A DNA stretch of 64,000 nt from Methylotenera_A sp963701715 (lineage in GTDB: Bacteria; Pseudomonadota; Gammaproteobacteria; Burkholderiales; Methylophilaceae). The notes beneath the pieces are model-generated. The model worked only from the letters and a program-made list of their open reading frames with translations, was not told the origin of the DNA and searched no databases. Below are positions 35,323-44,219 of this stretch, piece after piece. The translations under genes and the position numbers were made by a program. Each line of letters starts with the position of its first letter. Positions within the stretch are counted from its first letter, which is position 1. The stretch covers positions 1-64,000 of the forward strand of contig CAVPAX010000004.1 in NCBI GenBank assembly GCA_963701715.1. Direction: 5' to 3'.

Positions 35323-36060
35323 TTACTCTAACTCGCTCATATAATGGTGATCATCTGTCAAACAAAGGCCTAGCCGCCATTCCATTGGCTTGTCGCCATA
35401 GGTATAGGAAACGCGCTCAATACTCAACAGTGGTGTTCCTGGATTTAAATTAAGCGCCTTCGCCACCTCACCAGTAGCCGCCACAGCCGTGAGCCGCTCC
35501 TCCGCACGAACCATACGAATGCCGTACTCGGTCTCATACATACTGTACATAGATCCATTGTTCTCTTCCACTCTATTTCCATTCAAACCTTTGAATGGCG
35601 CAGCTGGGACAATAATGTGATCATAAATTAAAGGTCGGCCAGAAAAAGTGAGCAGACGTCTAATCTCTATTAAAGTAGCGCCCGCTTTTAGCTCTAAAAT
35701 CTTAGCAATACGATTATCAGCCTTAGTTTTAATGCATGACAACAACTCATTTTGCAGCAATTCTTTTTGCCCATTCACCGCCGTAAGTCTTAAAAATCGC
35801 AGCTTTATACCTTCTTCGTTGTGCGTTGCTACAAACGTACCCTTGCCCTGACGTCGAATGAGGATGTTCTCGCTGGCGAGACTGTCAATCGCCTTTCTTA
35901 CCGTGCCTTGACTAACCTTGTAACGTGAGGCCAGTTCAATTTCGCTTGGAATCATCTCTCCTGGACGCCATTCACCGCCGATTAAGCTCTGAGTTAAAAG
36001 CACCTTGATTTGATCGTAAAGCGGTCTGTAATTTGGCGAATTTAGAGTTTTGTCTTTCAT
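35323..36060 (-). CDS. GntR/HutC-family transcriptional regulator
   Basis: A 245-residue regulator with an N-terminal winged helix (PSEIELASRYKVSQGTVRKA at ~40-59, then QGKGTFVA) and a C-terminal UTRA ligand domain (~95-235). UTRA domains bind small metabolites. It is first in the minus-strand sdh run, divergent from the citE-prp operon. Its own upstream region holds two inverted repeats with TCTTA/TAAGA half-sites, and one is duplicated at phaA. I infer that it controls this locus and phaAB. The ligand may be a propionate-related metabolite such as methylcitrate, but nothing in the sequence decides it. Confidence 0.88.
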   Translation of the reverse strand: MKDKTLNSPNYRPLYDQIKVLLTQSLIGGEWRPGEMIPSEIELASRYKVSQGTVRKAIDSLASENILIRRQGKGTFVATHNEEGIKLRFLRLTAVNGQKELLQNELLSCIKTKADNRIAKILELKAGATLIEIRRLLTFSGRPLIYDHIIVPAAPFKGLNGNRVEENNGSMYSMYETEYGIRMVRAEERLTAVAATGEVAKALNLNPGTPLLSIERVSYTYGDKPMEWRLGLCLTDDHHYMSELE

Positions 36061-36065
36061 AATTT

Positions 36066-36083
36066 TCTTAATGCATATTAAGA
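36066..36083. promoter_or_regulatory. Second operator-like repeat at the gntR start
   Basis: TCTTAAT and ATTAAGA form perfect 7-bp arms around GCAT, ending 6 bases before the gntR ATG. The half-sites resemble those of the main operator (TCTTA/TAAGA). Autoregulation by the GntR protein is a reasonable inference. Confidence 0.55.
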
Positions 36084-36125
36084 TAAATCAATTAAAACAT
36101 ATCAAATAAAAATAGTCTAGTATTT

Positions 36126-36150
36126 TATATCTTATATAAGACATAAGATA
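36126..36150. promoter_or_regulatory. Main operator-like repeat between gntR and citE/prp operon
   Basis: TATCTTAT (36129-36136) and ATAAGATA (36143-36150) flank 6 bases; the nested palindrome TCTTATATAAGA lies at 36130-36141. It sits just upstream of the -35 box of the plus-strand operon and over the likely gntR promoter. The first 22 bases are identical to the sequence upstream of phaA. Confidence 0.75.
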
Positions 36151-36154
36151 TTTG

Positions 36155-36184
36155 TTGACATCGCTAGAAAGCCGTCTATATAAT
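36155..36184 (+). promoter_or_regulatory. Sigma-70-like promoter of the citE-prp operon
   Basis: TTGACA (36155-36160), an 18-base spacer and TATAAT (36179-36184). Both hexamers are consensus. Transcription would start near 36191, which excludes an in-frame TTG at 36152 as the citE start and supports the ATG at 36215. Confidence 0.8.
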
Positions 36185-36214
36185 CACTTTAATACTACTT
36201 TTAAGCTTACTTTT

Positions 36215-37096
36215 ATGGAATTGTTTTTCCGTCCTCGCCGTTCTGTGCTCTATGTACCAGGGTGCAACCTACACTACCTAGATCGCGCGCGGACGTTGCC
36301 TGCGGATGCCGTGATTCTTGATCTTGGCGACTCTATTTTGGTGGCTGCTAAAGTAGAATCACGCAGCAATGTAGTTGCCGCGATAAAACAAGGTGGTTAC
36401 GGCTCGCGTGAAGTCATTGTGCGCGTAAACAATTTAGACTCCTTATGGGGACACGACGACATTAAAGCTGTTGCCAATATTGGTGCAGATGCCATTTTGT
36501 TTCCAAATATTGAATCCGCCGAACATGTGCATACAGCACTTAAATTATTAGATGAAGCCGGCGGCAGCCACATGCCGATTATGGTAATGATAGAAAGTCC
36601 GATTGCGGTACTGAACGCCAAAGAAATCGCTGCGGCCTCGGATCGCATTGTTTGCATAATGATAGCAACCTCAGATCTAACCTCACAATTGCACGCCAGA
36701 GTTACACACGAACAGAGTGCCATCCTAACAGCGCTATCATTGGTAATATTGGCCGCACGTGCTTATGGCCGGTGCGTCGTTGACGGCATCACCAGTGACT
36801 TCAAGAATGTACACGCATTTGAATATGCCTGCAGATTGGGCCGCGATATGGGCTTTGATGGAAAAACATTGGTACACCCCGGACAAATCGCCTACAGCAA
36901 TGACGCTTACACACCTAAAGCAAGCGAGATTGCGGATGCTCGCGCAATTATTCAGGCGCTGAAAGAAGCTAATGAATCAGGCCGCGGCACCGTCGTGGTA
37001 AACGACAGATTGGTTGAACACCACCATGTAAAAGCAGCGCAACGATTGATTAAACTACATGAAGCAATCGTTGAACTTGAAGAAGAATTTATATAA
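36215..37096 (+). CDS. CitE-like acyl-CoA lyase, paralogue B
   Basis: A 293-residue CitE-family protein of usual length. SVLYVPG opens the barrel; R70 (IVRVNNLDSLWG), metal ligands E127 (MIESPIA) and D154 (ATSDLTSQL), and GFDGKTLVHPGQI are present. The normally strict LEDS motif reads LGDS (Gly38). This could reduce activity or change specificity. It is the first gene of the plus-strand operon and its stop abuts the next start with no spacing. With a mesaconyl-CoA hydratase next door, beta-methylmalyl-CoA or malyl-CoA lyase is the best guess. Confidence 0.82.
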   Translation: MELFFRPRRSVLYVPGCNLHYLDRARTLPADAVILDLGDSILVAAKVESRSNVVAAIKQGGYGSREVIVRVNNLDSLWGHDDIKAVANIGADAILFPNIESAEHVHTALKLLDEAGGSHMPIMVMIESPIAVLNAKEIAAASDRIVCIMIATSDLTSQLHARVTHEQSAILTALSLVILAARAYGRCVVDGITSDFKNVHAFEYACRLGRDMGFDGKTLVHPGQIAYSNDAYTPKASEIADARAIIQALKEANESGRGTVVVNDRLVEHHHVKAAQRLIKLHEAIVELEEEFI

Positions 37097-38168
37097 ATGG
37101 CCACTTCTACTAAAATCAATGCAGGACGTTTTTTTGAAGACTTCATATTGAATGAAGTGATTCAACACGCCACACCCCGCACAATTACAGCGGGAGACTG
37201 CGCCCTATATATCGCACTAACTGGCGAGCGCAATCCAATACACTGTAGCGAACCTTTTGCGCAGTCCCTCGGTTATAAAACCACGCCAGTGGATGATTTG
37301 CTTGCATTTCATATCGCCTTCGGAAAAACCGTACCGGATATTTCCGTCAATGCGGTAGCCAATTTAGGCTATGCGGATGTTCGCTTTATTCAACCAGTAT
37401 TTGTAGGTGATACACTTTCCACTTCCAGCCAGGTGGTTGGATTAAAACAAAACTCAAATGGCAAAAGCGGTGTGATTTGGGTTCGCTCAACCACTGTTAA
37501 TCAAAGAAACGAGCCCGTATTAAGCTGGGCACGTTGGGTGATGGTACATAAGAACAATATTAATGCGCCTGCGCCCACAACAACAGTTCCCAATCTTCCT
37601 GCCTATGTTGCGCCTGATAACTTGAAGATTCCAAGTTATTTTTTCGGCCCAGAATTTTGGCCGTAAAATAACAGGTGGACAGTTTTTTTGGGAAGACTAT
37701 CAAGCTGGTGAGCGCATCAATCATGTCGCAGGAATGACCATTAATCCGGCTGAGCATTCGCTTGCAACGCGGCTTTACCAAAACAATGCGCGCCTACATT
37801 TTGATGACTACCTCATGCACAGCTCCAGCTTTGGCCAACGCCTAGTATATGGTGGCGTAGTCATTTCCCTTTGCCGCGCATTAAGTTACGAGGGTTTGGA
37901 AAATGCACTTTCTATCTTGGCGATTAATGCTGGAACGCACGCTAACCCTAGTTTTGCAGGCGACACGATTTACACCTCGACTGAAGTTTTAGACACATGG
38001 GAATTGCCAAACCGCAACGACATAGGCGCTTTACGTCTGCGCATGATTGGAATTAAAAATACATCTTCAAGCGAAATTACTGAAATCAAGACTGAAACTG
38101 GCTATCACCCCAATGTGGTGCTAGATCTTGATTACACAGTCGTTATGCCACGCAAAGGAAACCTCTAA
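37097..38168 (+). pseudogene. Mesaconyl-CoA hydratase (beta-methylmalyl-CoA dehydratase), frameshifted
   Basis: Two MaoC/hot-dog halves in different frames make one ~356-residue protein of the mesaconyl-C1-CoA hydratase type. The first half (to 37666) has RTITAGDCALYIALTGERNP and FGKTVPDISVNAVANLGYAD. The second half reads from the other frame (FFWEDYQAGERINHV on, then LVYGGVVISLCRALSYEG and NPSFAGDTIY). The frame moves by one base before the stop at 37664. Deleting one T from the T6 run near 37638-37644 restores an uninterrupted reading (SYFSAQNFGRKITGGQFFWE). So this is either a one-base insertion, real or a sequencing error, or a slippage site. The intact enzyme would dehydrate beta-methylmalyl-CoA. 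Confidence 0.8.
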
Positions 38169-38169
38169 T

Positions 38170-39159
38170 ATGGCTGCAGTACATCCAAATGATGCATTAT
38201 TCGGTGGTGAAAAACCTTTTCCACTCATTCCCGCATGCGAACATTTTGCAGGCAGTGAAAAGTTAATTCTAAAAGCACTTGCCCTGCAAGACAGTATTGG
38301 AGCGGTCTTTGATATCACTTGCGATTGCGAGGACGGCGCAGCAGCAGGCCTTGAACGTGAACACGCCGAAATGATCGTGCGCGTTTTAAACAGCGGAGCT
38401 AATATACACAAGATGGCCGGCGCTCGCATCCATGATTACACCCACCCTGGCTGGAAACAAGATATTGATATACTAGTCGGCGGTGCAGGCAGCATTTTAA
38501 GTTACATCACCATACCAAAATGCACAAATATTTCTCAAGCGAAAGAGATGATTGCCTATTTACAAAAAATGGTAACTTTTCATGGCATTAAGCGCGAAAT
38601 CCCCGTGCACATTCTCATCGAAACGCACGGCGCCTTAAAGCAGGTGCATGAAATCGCCGCATTACCTTGGCTACAAGTGCTGGATTTTGGGCTGATGGAT
38701 TTTGTTAGTGCGCATCATGGGGCCATACCAGCCAGTGCAATGCGCAGCCCTGGTCAGTTTGAACATCGCTTGCTCGCTCGAGCAAAGGCCGAAGTTGTCG
38801 CAGCCGCGCTTGCCAATGGCGTGGTGCCGGCACATAACGTGACACTCGATTTGAAAAACGTGGAAACAACATTTAGCGATGCTTCCAGAGCGCGCAACGA
38901 ATTTGGTTTTATGCGTATGTGGAGCATCTATCCGACGCAAATTCAGGCAATTGTTGATGCCATGAAGCCCAACTTTGACGAAGTGGCAGATGCCACAAAC
39001 ATCTTACTTGCTGCACAGCAAGCTGATTGGGGGCCGATTCAATACGAAGGTGAGTTGCACGACAGAGCAACTTACCGCTATTTCTGGGAGATTTTGCAAA
39101 AAGCAAGACTCACCAACGTCCCTATTTCAGAAGAATCCAATAAAGCATTTTTTAGTTAG
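38170..39159 (+). CDS. CitE-like acyl-CoA lyase, paralogue C
   Basis: A 329-residue HpcH/HpaI/CitE-fold protein from a divergent branch. Conserved positions are CDCEDGAA (51-58), R86, metal ligands E151 (LIETHGAL) and D177 (LDFGLMDFVSAHHGAIP). The ATG at 38170 follows the hydratase stop by 1 base, so the genes are coupled; an earlier in-frame ATG lies inside the hydratase. Adjacent prpB starts 7 bases after its stop. Malyl-CoA or methylmalyl-CoA lyase is possible, but its substrate is not established by sequence. Confidence 0.8.
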   Translation: MAAVHPNDALFGGEKPFPLIPACEHFAGSEKLILKALALQDSIGAVFDITCDCEDGAAAGLEREHAEMIVRVLNSGANIHKMAGARIHDYTHPGWKQDIDILVGGAGSILSYITIPKCTNISQAKEMIAYLQKMVTFHGIKREIPVHILIETHGALKQVHEIAALPWLQVLDFGLMDFVSAHHGAIPASAMRSPGQFEHRLLARAKAEVVAAALANGVVPAHNVTLDLKNVETTFSDASRARNEFGFMRMWSIYPTQIQAIVDAMKPNFDEVADATNILLAAQQADWGPIQYEGELHDRATYRYFWEILQKARLTNVPISEESNKAFFS

Positions 39160-39165
39160 CTGAAT

Positions 39166-40050
39166 ATGATAAAAACAATCTCTGCAGGCGCACGCTTTCG
39201 TGCCGCATTAAAAGCTGAAAAGCCACTACAAATAATTGGCGCAATCAATGCCTATCATGCCATGCTTGCAACGCAAACGGGTTTCAAAGCCCTCTATCTC
39301 TCAGGTGGCGGCGTAGCGGCAGGCTCACTTGGCTTGCCTGACTTAGGCATTTCCACATTGGAAGATGTGTTAATTGATGTGCGCCGTATTACAGATGCAG
39401 TAGATACCCCTTTGCTGGTAGATATTGATACAGGATTCGGTGGTGCTTTTAACATCGCACGCTCAGTCAAGAGCGTCATTAAAGCAGGCGCTGCTGCGGT
39501 ACATATTGAAGACCAAGTGCAAGCAAAAAGATGCGGGCATCGCCCGAATAAGGCGATTGTCAGCCAAGCGGAAATGGTAGATCGCATCAAAGCCGCAGCT
39601 GATGCCAAAACCGATCCAGACTTTGTCATCATGGCGCGTACAGACGCGCTGGCAGTAGAAGGTTTGCAATCTGCGATAGACCGTGCGTGCGCCTGCGCTG
39701 AAGCGGGTGCGGACATGATATTCCCTGAAGCAATGACTGAGCTTGGCATGTATAAGCAATTTGCAGAGGCAGTCAAACTGCCTGTTTTAGCGAACATTAC
39801 TGAGTTCGGTTCTACACCACTATTTACTGTCGATGAGTTACGTAGCGCCGATGTCAGCATGGTGCTGTATCCATTATCTGCATTTAGAGCAATGAATCAA
39901 GCGGCACTAAATGTTTACAAAACAGTACGAACGGAAGGCACGCAAAAGAACGTGCTCAATTTGATGCAAACCCGTGCCGAGCTATACGACTATTTGGGTT
40001 ATCACGCCTACGAGCAAAAACTGGATGAGCTATTCAAAGGGGAGAAGTAG
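39166..40050 (+). CDS. prpB: 2-methylisocitrate lyase
   Basis: PrpB splits 2-methylisocitrate into pyruvate and succinate, the last step of the methylcitrate cycle. The 294-residue protein has the isocitrate-lyase-family signature KRCGHRPNK (~124-132), the metal/substrate motif DIDTGFGGAFN and EDQV. It is followed by prpC with a 2-base gap. Succinate formed here can enter SDH encoded on the other arm. Confidence 0.95.
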   Translation: MIKTISAGARFRAALKAEKPLQIIGAINAYHAMLATQTGFKALYLSGGGVAAGSLGLPDLGISTLEDVLIDVRRITDAVDTPLLVDIDTGFGGAFNIARSVKSVIKAGAAAVHIEDQVQAKRCGHRPNKAIVSQAEMVDRIKAAADAKTDPDFVIMARTDALAVEGLQSAIDRACACAEAGADMIFPEAMTELGMYKQFAEAVKLPVLANITEFGSTPLFTVDELRSADVSMVLYPLSAFRAMNQAALNVYKTVRTEGTQKNVLNLMQTRAELYDYLGYHAYEQKLDELFKGEK

Positions 40051-40052
40051 CC

Positions 40053-41201
40053 ATGGAAACTAATACAGAAATACCTAAAAAGAAAAAAGGAGTAGCACTT
40101 GCTGGCGTCAACGCAGGCAGTACGGCCATCTGCACAGTCGGTCATACAGGCAACGATTTGCACTATCGTGGTTATGACATTTTAGAGTTAGCTAAACATG
40201 CCACTTTTGAGGAAGCAGCCTACTTACTGATACACGGTGAATTACCGACTGTAGAAGAATTAAAAGCCTACCATGCACGGCTAAAAAAATTGCGCAGTTT
40301 GCCAACTGAATTAAAAGAGGTATTAGAGCGCATTCCTAAAACGGCACACCCTATGGACGTGATGCGTACCGGCTGTTCTATGTTAGGCACATTAGAGCCC
40401 GAAGCTTCTGACCGTAACATACATGATGCAAAAAAATTGGGCGACCGTCTCATTGCCTGTTTTGGTTCGATTTTGATTTACTGGTACCACTTTAGCCACA
40501 ACAATAAACGTATTAATGTTGAATCGGAGGAAGACTCCATCGCGGCGCATTTTTTATACTTGCTGCATGGTAAAAAACCTTCTGACTTGCACATTGCGGC
40601 GATGAACACTTCTCTTGTGCTCTATGCAGAACATGAGTTTAATGCTTCCACATTCACTGCACGAGTAATTGCGGGCACATTATCCGATATGTATTCATGC
40701 ATAACAGGTGCAATTGGCGCGCTACGCGGCCCAAAACATGGTGGCGCCAACGAAGCAGCAATGGAAATCATCGAGCGGTATAAGACGCCAGAAGAAGCTG
40801 AAGCAGACATCATGCAGCGCATGGCACGTAAAGAAATCATCATTGGCTTCGGGCATCCTGTATACACCATTGCTGACCCAAGAAATGTATCAATTAAGGA
40901 AGTTAGCCGCAAATTAGCAGAAGATAGCGGCAATATGTCGCTTTTCGATATCTCTGCGCGCATTGAAGAAGCCATGTGGCGCGAAAAAAAAATGTTCCCG
41001 AACCTTGATTGGTACAGCGCCTCTAGCTATCACATGATGGGCATTCCCACTGGCATGTTCACACCTATTTTTGTTATTTCCCGCACCACTGGCTGGGTTG
41101 CGCATGTGATTGAACAACGTATAGATAACAAAATCATCCGTCCAAATGCGGAATACACTGGCCCGGACAATCGTCCGTTTGTGCCGATTAAAAATCGTTA
41201 A
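40053..41201 (+). CDS. prpC: 2-methylcitrate synthase
   Basis: PrpC condenses propionyl-CoA with oxaloacetate; the enzymes also have citrate synthase activity. The 382-residue citrate-synthase-fold protein shows the first catalytic His region (GALRGPKHGGANEAAMEI), the second in GFGHPVYT, and the Arg/Asp region near the C-terminus. It begins GVNAGSTAICTVGHTGNDLH, typical of PrpC. GGAGAAG precedes the ATG. No separate gltA was found in this window. Confidence 0.95.
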   Translation: METNTEIPKKKKGVALAGVNAGSTAICTVGHTGNDLHYRGYDILELAKHATFEEAAYLLIHGELPTVEELKAYHARLKKLRSLPTELKEVLERIPKTAHPMDVMRTGCSMLGTLEPEASDRNIHDAKKLGDRLIACFGSILIYWYHFSHNNKRINVESEEDSIAAHFLYLLHGKKPSDLHIAAMNTSLVLYAEHEFNASTFTARVIAGTLSDMYSCITGAIGALRGPKHGGANEAAMEIIERYKTPEEAEADIMQRMARKEIIIGFGHPVYTIADPRNVSIKEVSRKLAEDSGNMSLFDISARIEEAMWREKKMFPNLDWYSASSYHMMGIPTGMFTPIFVISRTTGWVAHVIEQRIDNKIIRPNAEYTGPDNRPFVPIKNR

Positions 41202-41236
41202 TTTTTTTAAAATTTAATTCGTAAAGAAAGTATTTC

Positions 41237-42697
41237 ATGTCGTCTCATATCTCTAACGTCCGTCCTGCTCCAGACCAAGTCATAGTTGACATTGCAAATT
41301 ATGTGGCAGATTATGAAATCAACTCATCTGAAGCATTTGATACCGCCCGCAACTGTTTAATGGACACTTTAGGCTGCGGCTTTGAGGCTTTGGACTATCC
41401 TGCCTGCACTAAATTACTTGGCCCTGTAATTGCAGGCACCGTAGTGCCAAATGGCGCAAAAGTACCTGGAACATCATACCAACTAGACCCCATCCTTGCC
41501 GCTTTCAACATTGGTGCAATGATACGCTGGTTAGATTTTAACGACACATGGCTTGCAGCCGAATGGGGTCATCCGTCAGATAACTTAGGCGGCATTTTAG
41601 CCGTAGCAGACTATATCTCACGCAAAAACGTCAGCGAAGGCAAAGCCGCTCTCACCATTAAAGATGTGCTGACTGCAATGATTAAGGCACATGAGATTCA
41701 GGGCGTATTAGCGCTGGAAAACAGTTTTAACCGCGTGGGCTTAGATCATGTGATTTTGGTCAAAATCGCTTCGACTGCAGTTGTTACCAAATTACTGGGT
41801 GGCCATAAAGAAGACATCATCAACGCCGTTTCTAATGCATTTGTGGACGGTCAAAGCCTGCGCACCTATCGCCATAGCCCTAACACTGGCTCTCGCAAAT
41901 CGTGGGCAGCGGGTGACGCGACAAGCCGTGCCGTGCGTTTGGCTTGGATGACCATGCAAGGTGAAATGGGCTACCCTTCTGCGCTCACTGCAAAAACCTG
42001 GGGCTTTTACGATGTACTGTTTAAGGGCAATGCCTTCAAGTTTCAGCGCCCTTACGGCTCATACGTTATGGAGCAAGTGCTGTTCAAAATCTCTTTTCCT
42101 GCTGAATTCCATGCACAAACCGCGGTGGAATGCGCATTCCAATTGAACAAAGAAATCGGTAGCAAGCTGCAAACTTTAGAACAAATCGCACAAATCGATA
42201 AAATCGTCATCACTACGCACGAATCCGCCATTCGAATTATCGACAAAACCGGCCCGCTAGATAACCCAGCCGACCGCGACCATTGCATACAATACATGAC
42301 AGCGATTGGTTTGCTCAAAGGCAATCTCACCGCACAGGATTACGAAGATGCTGCCGCCTCAGATCCACGCATTGACGCCATCCGCGCTAAAATGAGCTGC
42401 ATAGAAAAACCTGAGTATACTCGCGATTATCACGACCCGGAAAAACGCTCTATCGCCAATGCGATTCAAATCTTCTTCAAAGATGGAACAAGCTCAAATA
42501 ATATCGCCGTGGAATATCCGATCGGTCACCGTCGCCGCCGTGGCGAAGGTATTCCAGAATTAGTAAAAAAATTCAAAGTGAATTTGGCGCGCCGTTTTGA
42601 CGCAAAAAAACAGGCAGATATTTTAGCGTTGTGTTTAGATCAAACCAAGCTGGAAGCCACACCGGTCAACGACTTTGTCGATATGCTGGCAATATAG
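41237..42697 (+). CDS. prpD: 2-methylcitrate dehydratase
   Basis: PrpD dehydrates 2-methylcitrate to 2-methyl-cis-aconitate. The 486-residue MmgE/PrpD protein has the family segments RWLDFNDTWLAAEWGHPSDN and DHVILVKIASTA, and the signature RKSWAAGDATSRAVRLAW. AAAGAAAG precedes the ATG. It is the last gene of the operon, followed by a hairpin. Confidence 0.96.
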   Translation: MSSHISNVRPAPDQVIVDIANYVADYEINSSEAFDTARNCLMDTLGCGFEALDYPACTKLLGPVIAGTVVPNGAKVPGTSYQLDPILAAFNIGAMIRWLDFNDTWLAAEWGHPSDNLGGILAVADYISRKNVSEGKAALTIKDVLTAMIKAHEIQGVLALENSFNRVGLDHVILVKIASTAVVTKLLGGHKEDIINAVSNAFVDGQSLRTYRHSPNTGSRKSWAAGDATSRAVRLAWMTMQGEMGYPSALTAKTWGFYDVLFKGNAFKFQRPYGSYVMEQVLFKISFPAEFHAQTAVECAFQLNKEIGSKLQTLEQIAQIDKIVITTHESAIRIIDKTGPLDNPADRDHCIQYMTAIGLLKGNLTAQDYEDAAASDPRIDAIRAKMSCIEKPEYTRDYHDPEKRSIANAIQIFFKDGTSSNNIAVEYPIGHRRRRGEGIPELVKKFKVNLARRFDAKKQADILALCLDQTKLEATPVNDFVDMLAI

Positions 42698-42709
42698 CCA
42701 TCAAAACAT

Positions 42710-42748
42710 ATGCCCTGTAAGCAGCATGGATATTGGCTTGCAGGGCAT
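42710..42748. terminator. Hairpin after prpD
   Basis: ATGCCCTG and CAGGGCAT form an 8-bp stem that extends with AAGC and GCTT after one mismatch. There is no T-run, so termination here would be imperfect or Rho-assisted. Confidence 0.5.
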
Positions 42749-42845
42749 CATCAATTAAGTGCTTATGCAATAAAAAGTGTTAAAAAACTTAATGGCGATT
42801 TGAGGTAAAATATCATCCTACTGAACCGCTGCTTGAAAGCTTTTT

Positions 42846-44219
42846 ATGTCGCTTACCACGCTTAACGCGCTATCTCCCCTTGATGGCCGCTATCAAACCA
42901 AACTTGACGCGCTGCGCCCCTATTTTAGTGAATATGCGCTAATCAAACACCGCGCTTGGGTAGAATTAGAATGGCTGAAAGCCCTGTCTGCCGCAAAAGA
43001 GCTGGCCGAAATTTCGCCATTTAGTACCGATACAATCAAAGAACTGGATACTGCAATTGCCAATTTCAGTGAGCACGATGCCTCACAGGTAAAAGCCATT
43101 GAGATGCGCACCAATCACGACGTAAAAGCGCTTGAATACTGGCTTAAAGAGAAATTTGACGGCAACCCGGAGATCAAAAAAGCCAGTGAATTCATTCACT
43201 TTGCATGCACCTCAGAAGATATCAATAATTTATCGCATGGTCTCATGCTTAAAACTGCACGCGATACCGTGATGCTACCGTTTTTGGCTAATTTAACTGC
43301 GCGTTTGACTGAACTTGCTCACCAGCTTGCAGACCAGCCAATGCTCTCGCGTACACATGGGCAGACTGCATCCCCAACCACCATGGGCAAGGAGTTGGCG
43401 AATGTGGTTTATCGATTGCAACGCCAACAAAAACAATTTCAAAACAATGAGATACTTGGAAAAATTAACGGCGCAGTCGGCAACTTTAACGCGCATTTGT
43501 CAGCCTACCCGACTTTCGATTGGGAAGCATTTGCCAAAAAATTCGTTGAGAATTTGGGTTTAACGTATAACCCGATGACCATTCAAATCGAGCCGCACGA
43601 TTACATGGCGGAGCTCTACGATTGCTTAAGTCGCATCAACACCATTTTGATTGATTTAAACCGTGATATTTGGGGTTATATTTCAGTCGGTTATTTCAAA
43701 CAAAAAGTAAAAGCAGGCGAAATCGGTTCATCTACCATGCCACATAAGGTCAATCCAATTGACTTTGAAAACTCAGAAGGCAATTTGGGCTTAGCCAACG
43801 CAATACTACGCCACATGGCAGAAAAGCTGCCAATCAGCCGCTGGCAGCGTGATTTAACCGATTCTACGGTGCTGCGTAATATGGGCGTAGCCTTCGGTTA
43901 TACCCTGCTCGGCTACGATTCATGCCTCCGTGGCCTGAACAAGCTGGAAGTGAATCCCGCCCGCTTGGCAGAAGATTTAGACAATAGTTGGGAAGTGCTT
44001 GCCGAACCTATCCAGACAGTAATGCGCCGCTATGGCATCGAAAATCCTTATGAGCAGCTAAAAGAACTCACGCGAGGTAAAGGCGGCATCAACAAGGCTT
44101 CACTTCATGCATTTATTAGCGACTTGGCAATTCCAAATGATGCCAAACAAGCTTTATTGGAAATGACACCAGCGAGCTATATTGGCAAGGCATGTGAGTT
44201 GGCAAAGCGAATAAACTGA
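42846..44219 (+). CDS. purB: Adenylosuccinate lyase
   Basis: PurB acts twice in purine synthesis: SAICAR to AICAR, and adenylosuccinate to AMP. The 457-residue protein has the fumarase-superfamily signature GSSTMPHKVNPIDFENSEGN (~296-315), the catalytic His in TSEDINNLSHG and RTHGQTASPTTMG. Its TGA overlaps the next start (TGATG), beginning a five-gene run with overlapping stops and starts. Confidence 0.96.
   Translation: MSLTTLNALSPLDGRYQTKLDALRPYFSEYALIKHRAWVELEWLKALSAAKELAEISPFSTDTIKELDTAIANFSEHDASQVKAIEMRTNHDVKALEYWLKEKFDGNPEIKKASEFIHFACTSEDINNLSHGLMLKTARDTVMLPFLANLTARLTELAHQLADQPMLSRTHGQTASPTTMGKELANVVYRLQRQQKQFQNNEILGKINGAVGNFNAHLSAYPTFDWEAFAKKFVENLGLTYNPMTIQIEPHDYMAELYDCLSRINTILIDLNRDIWGYISVGYFKQKVKAGEIGSSTMPHKVNPIDFENSEGNLGLANAILRHMAEKLPISRWQRDLTDSTVLRNMGVAFGYTLLGYDSCLRGLNKLEVNPARLAEDLDNSWEVLAEPIQTVMRRYGIENPYEQLKELTRGKGGINKASLHAFISDLAIPNDAKQALLEMTPASYIGKACELAKRIN

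Noticed and set aside
37734..38168. A separate MaoC-like gene starting at 37734
   Set aside because: Its frame continues upstream without a stop into sequence completing the first half (GGQFFWEDYQAGERINH), so it is the second half of one frameshifted gene.
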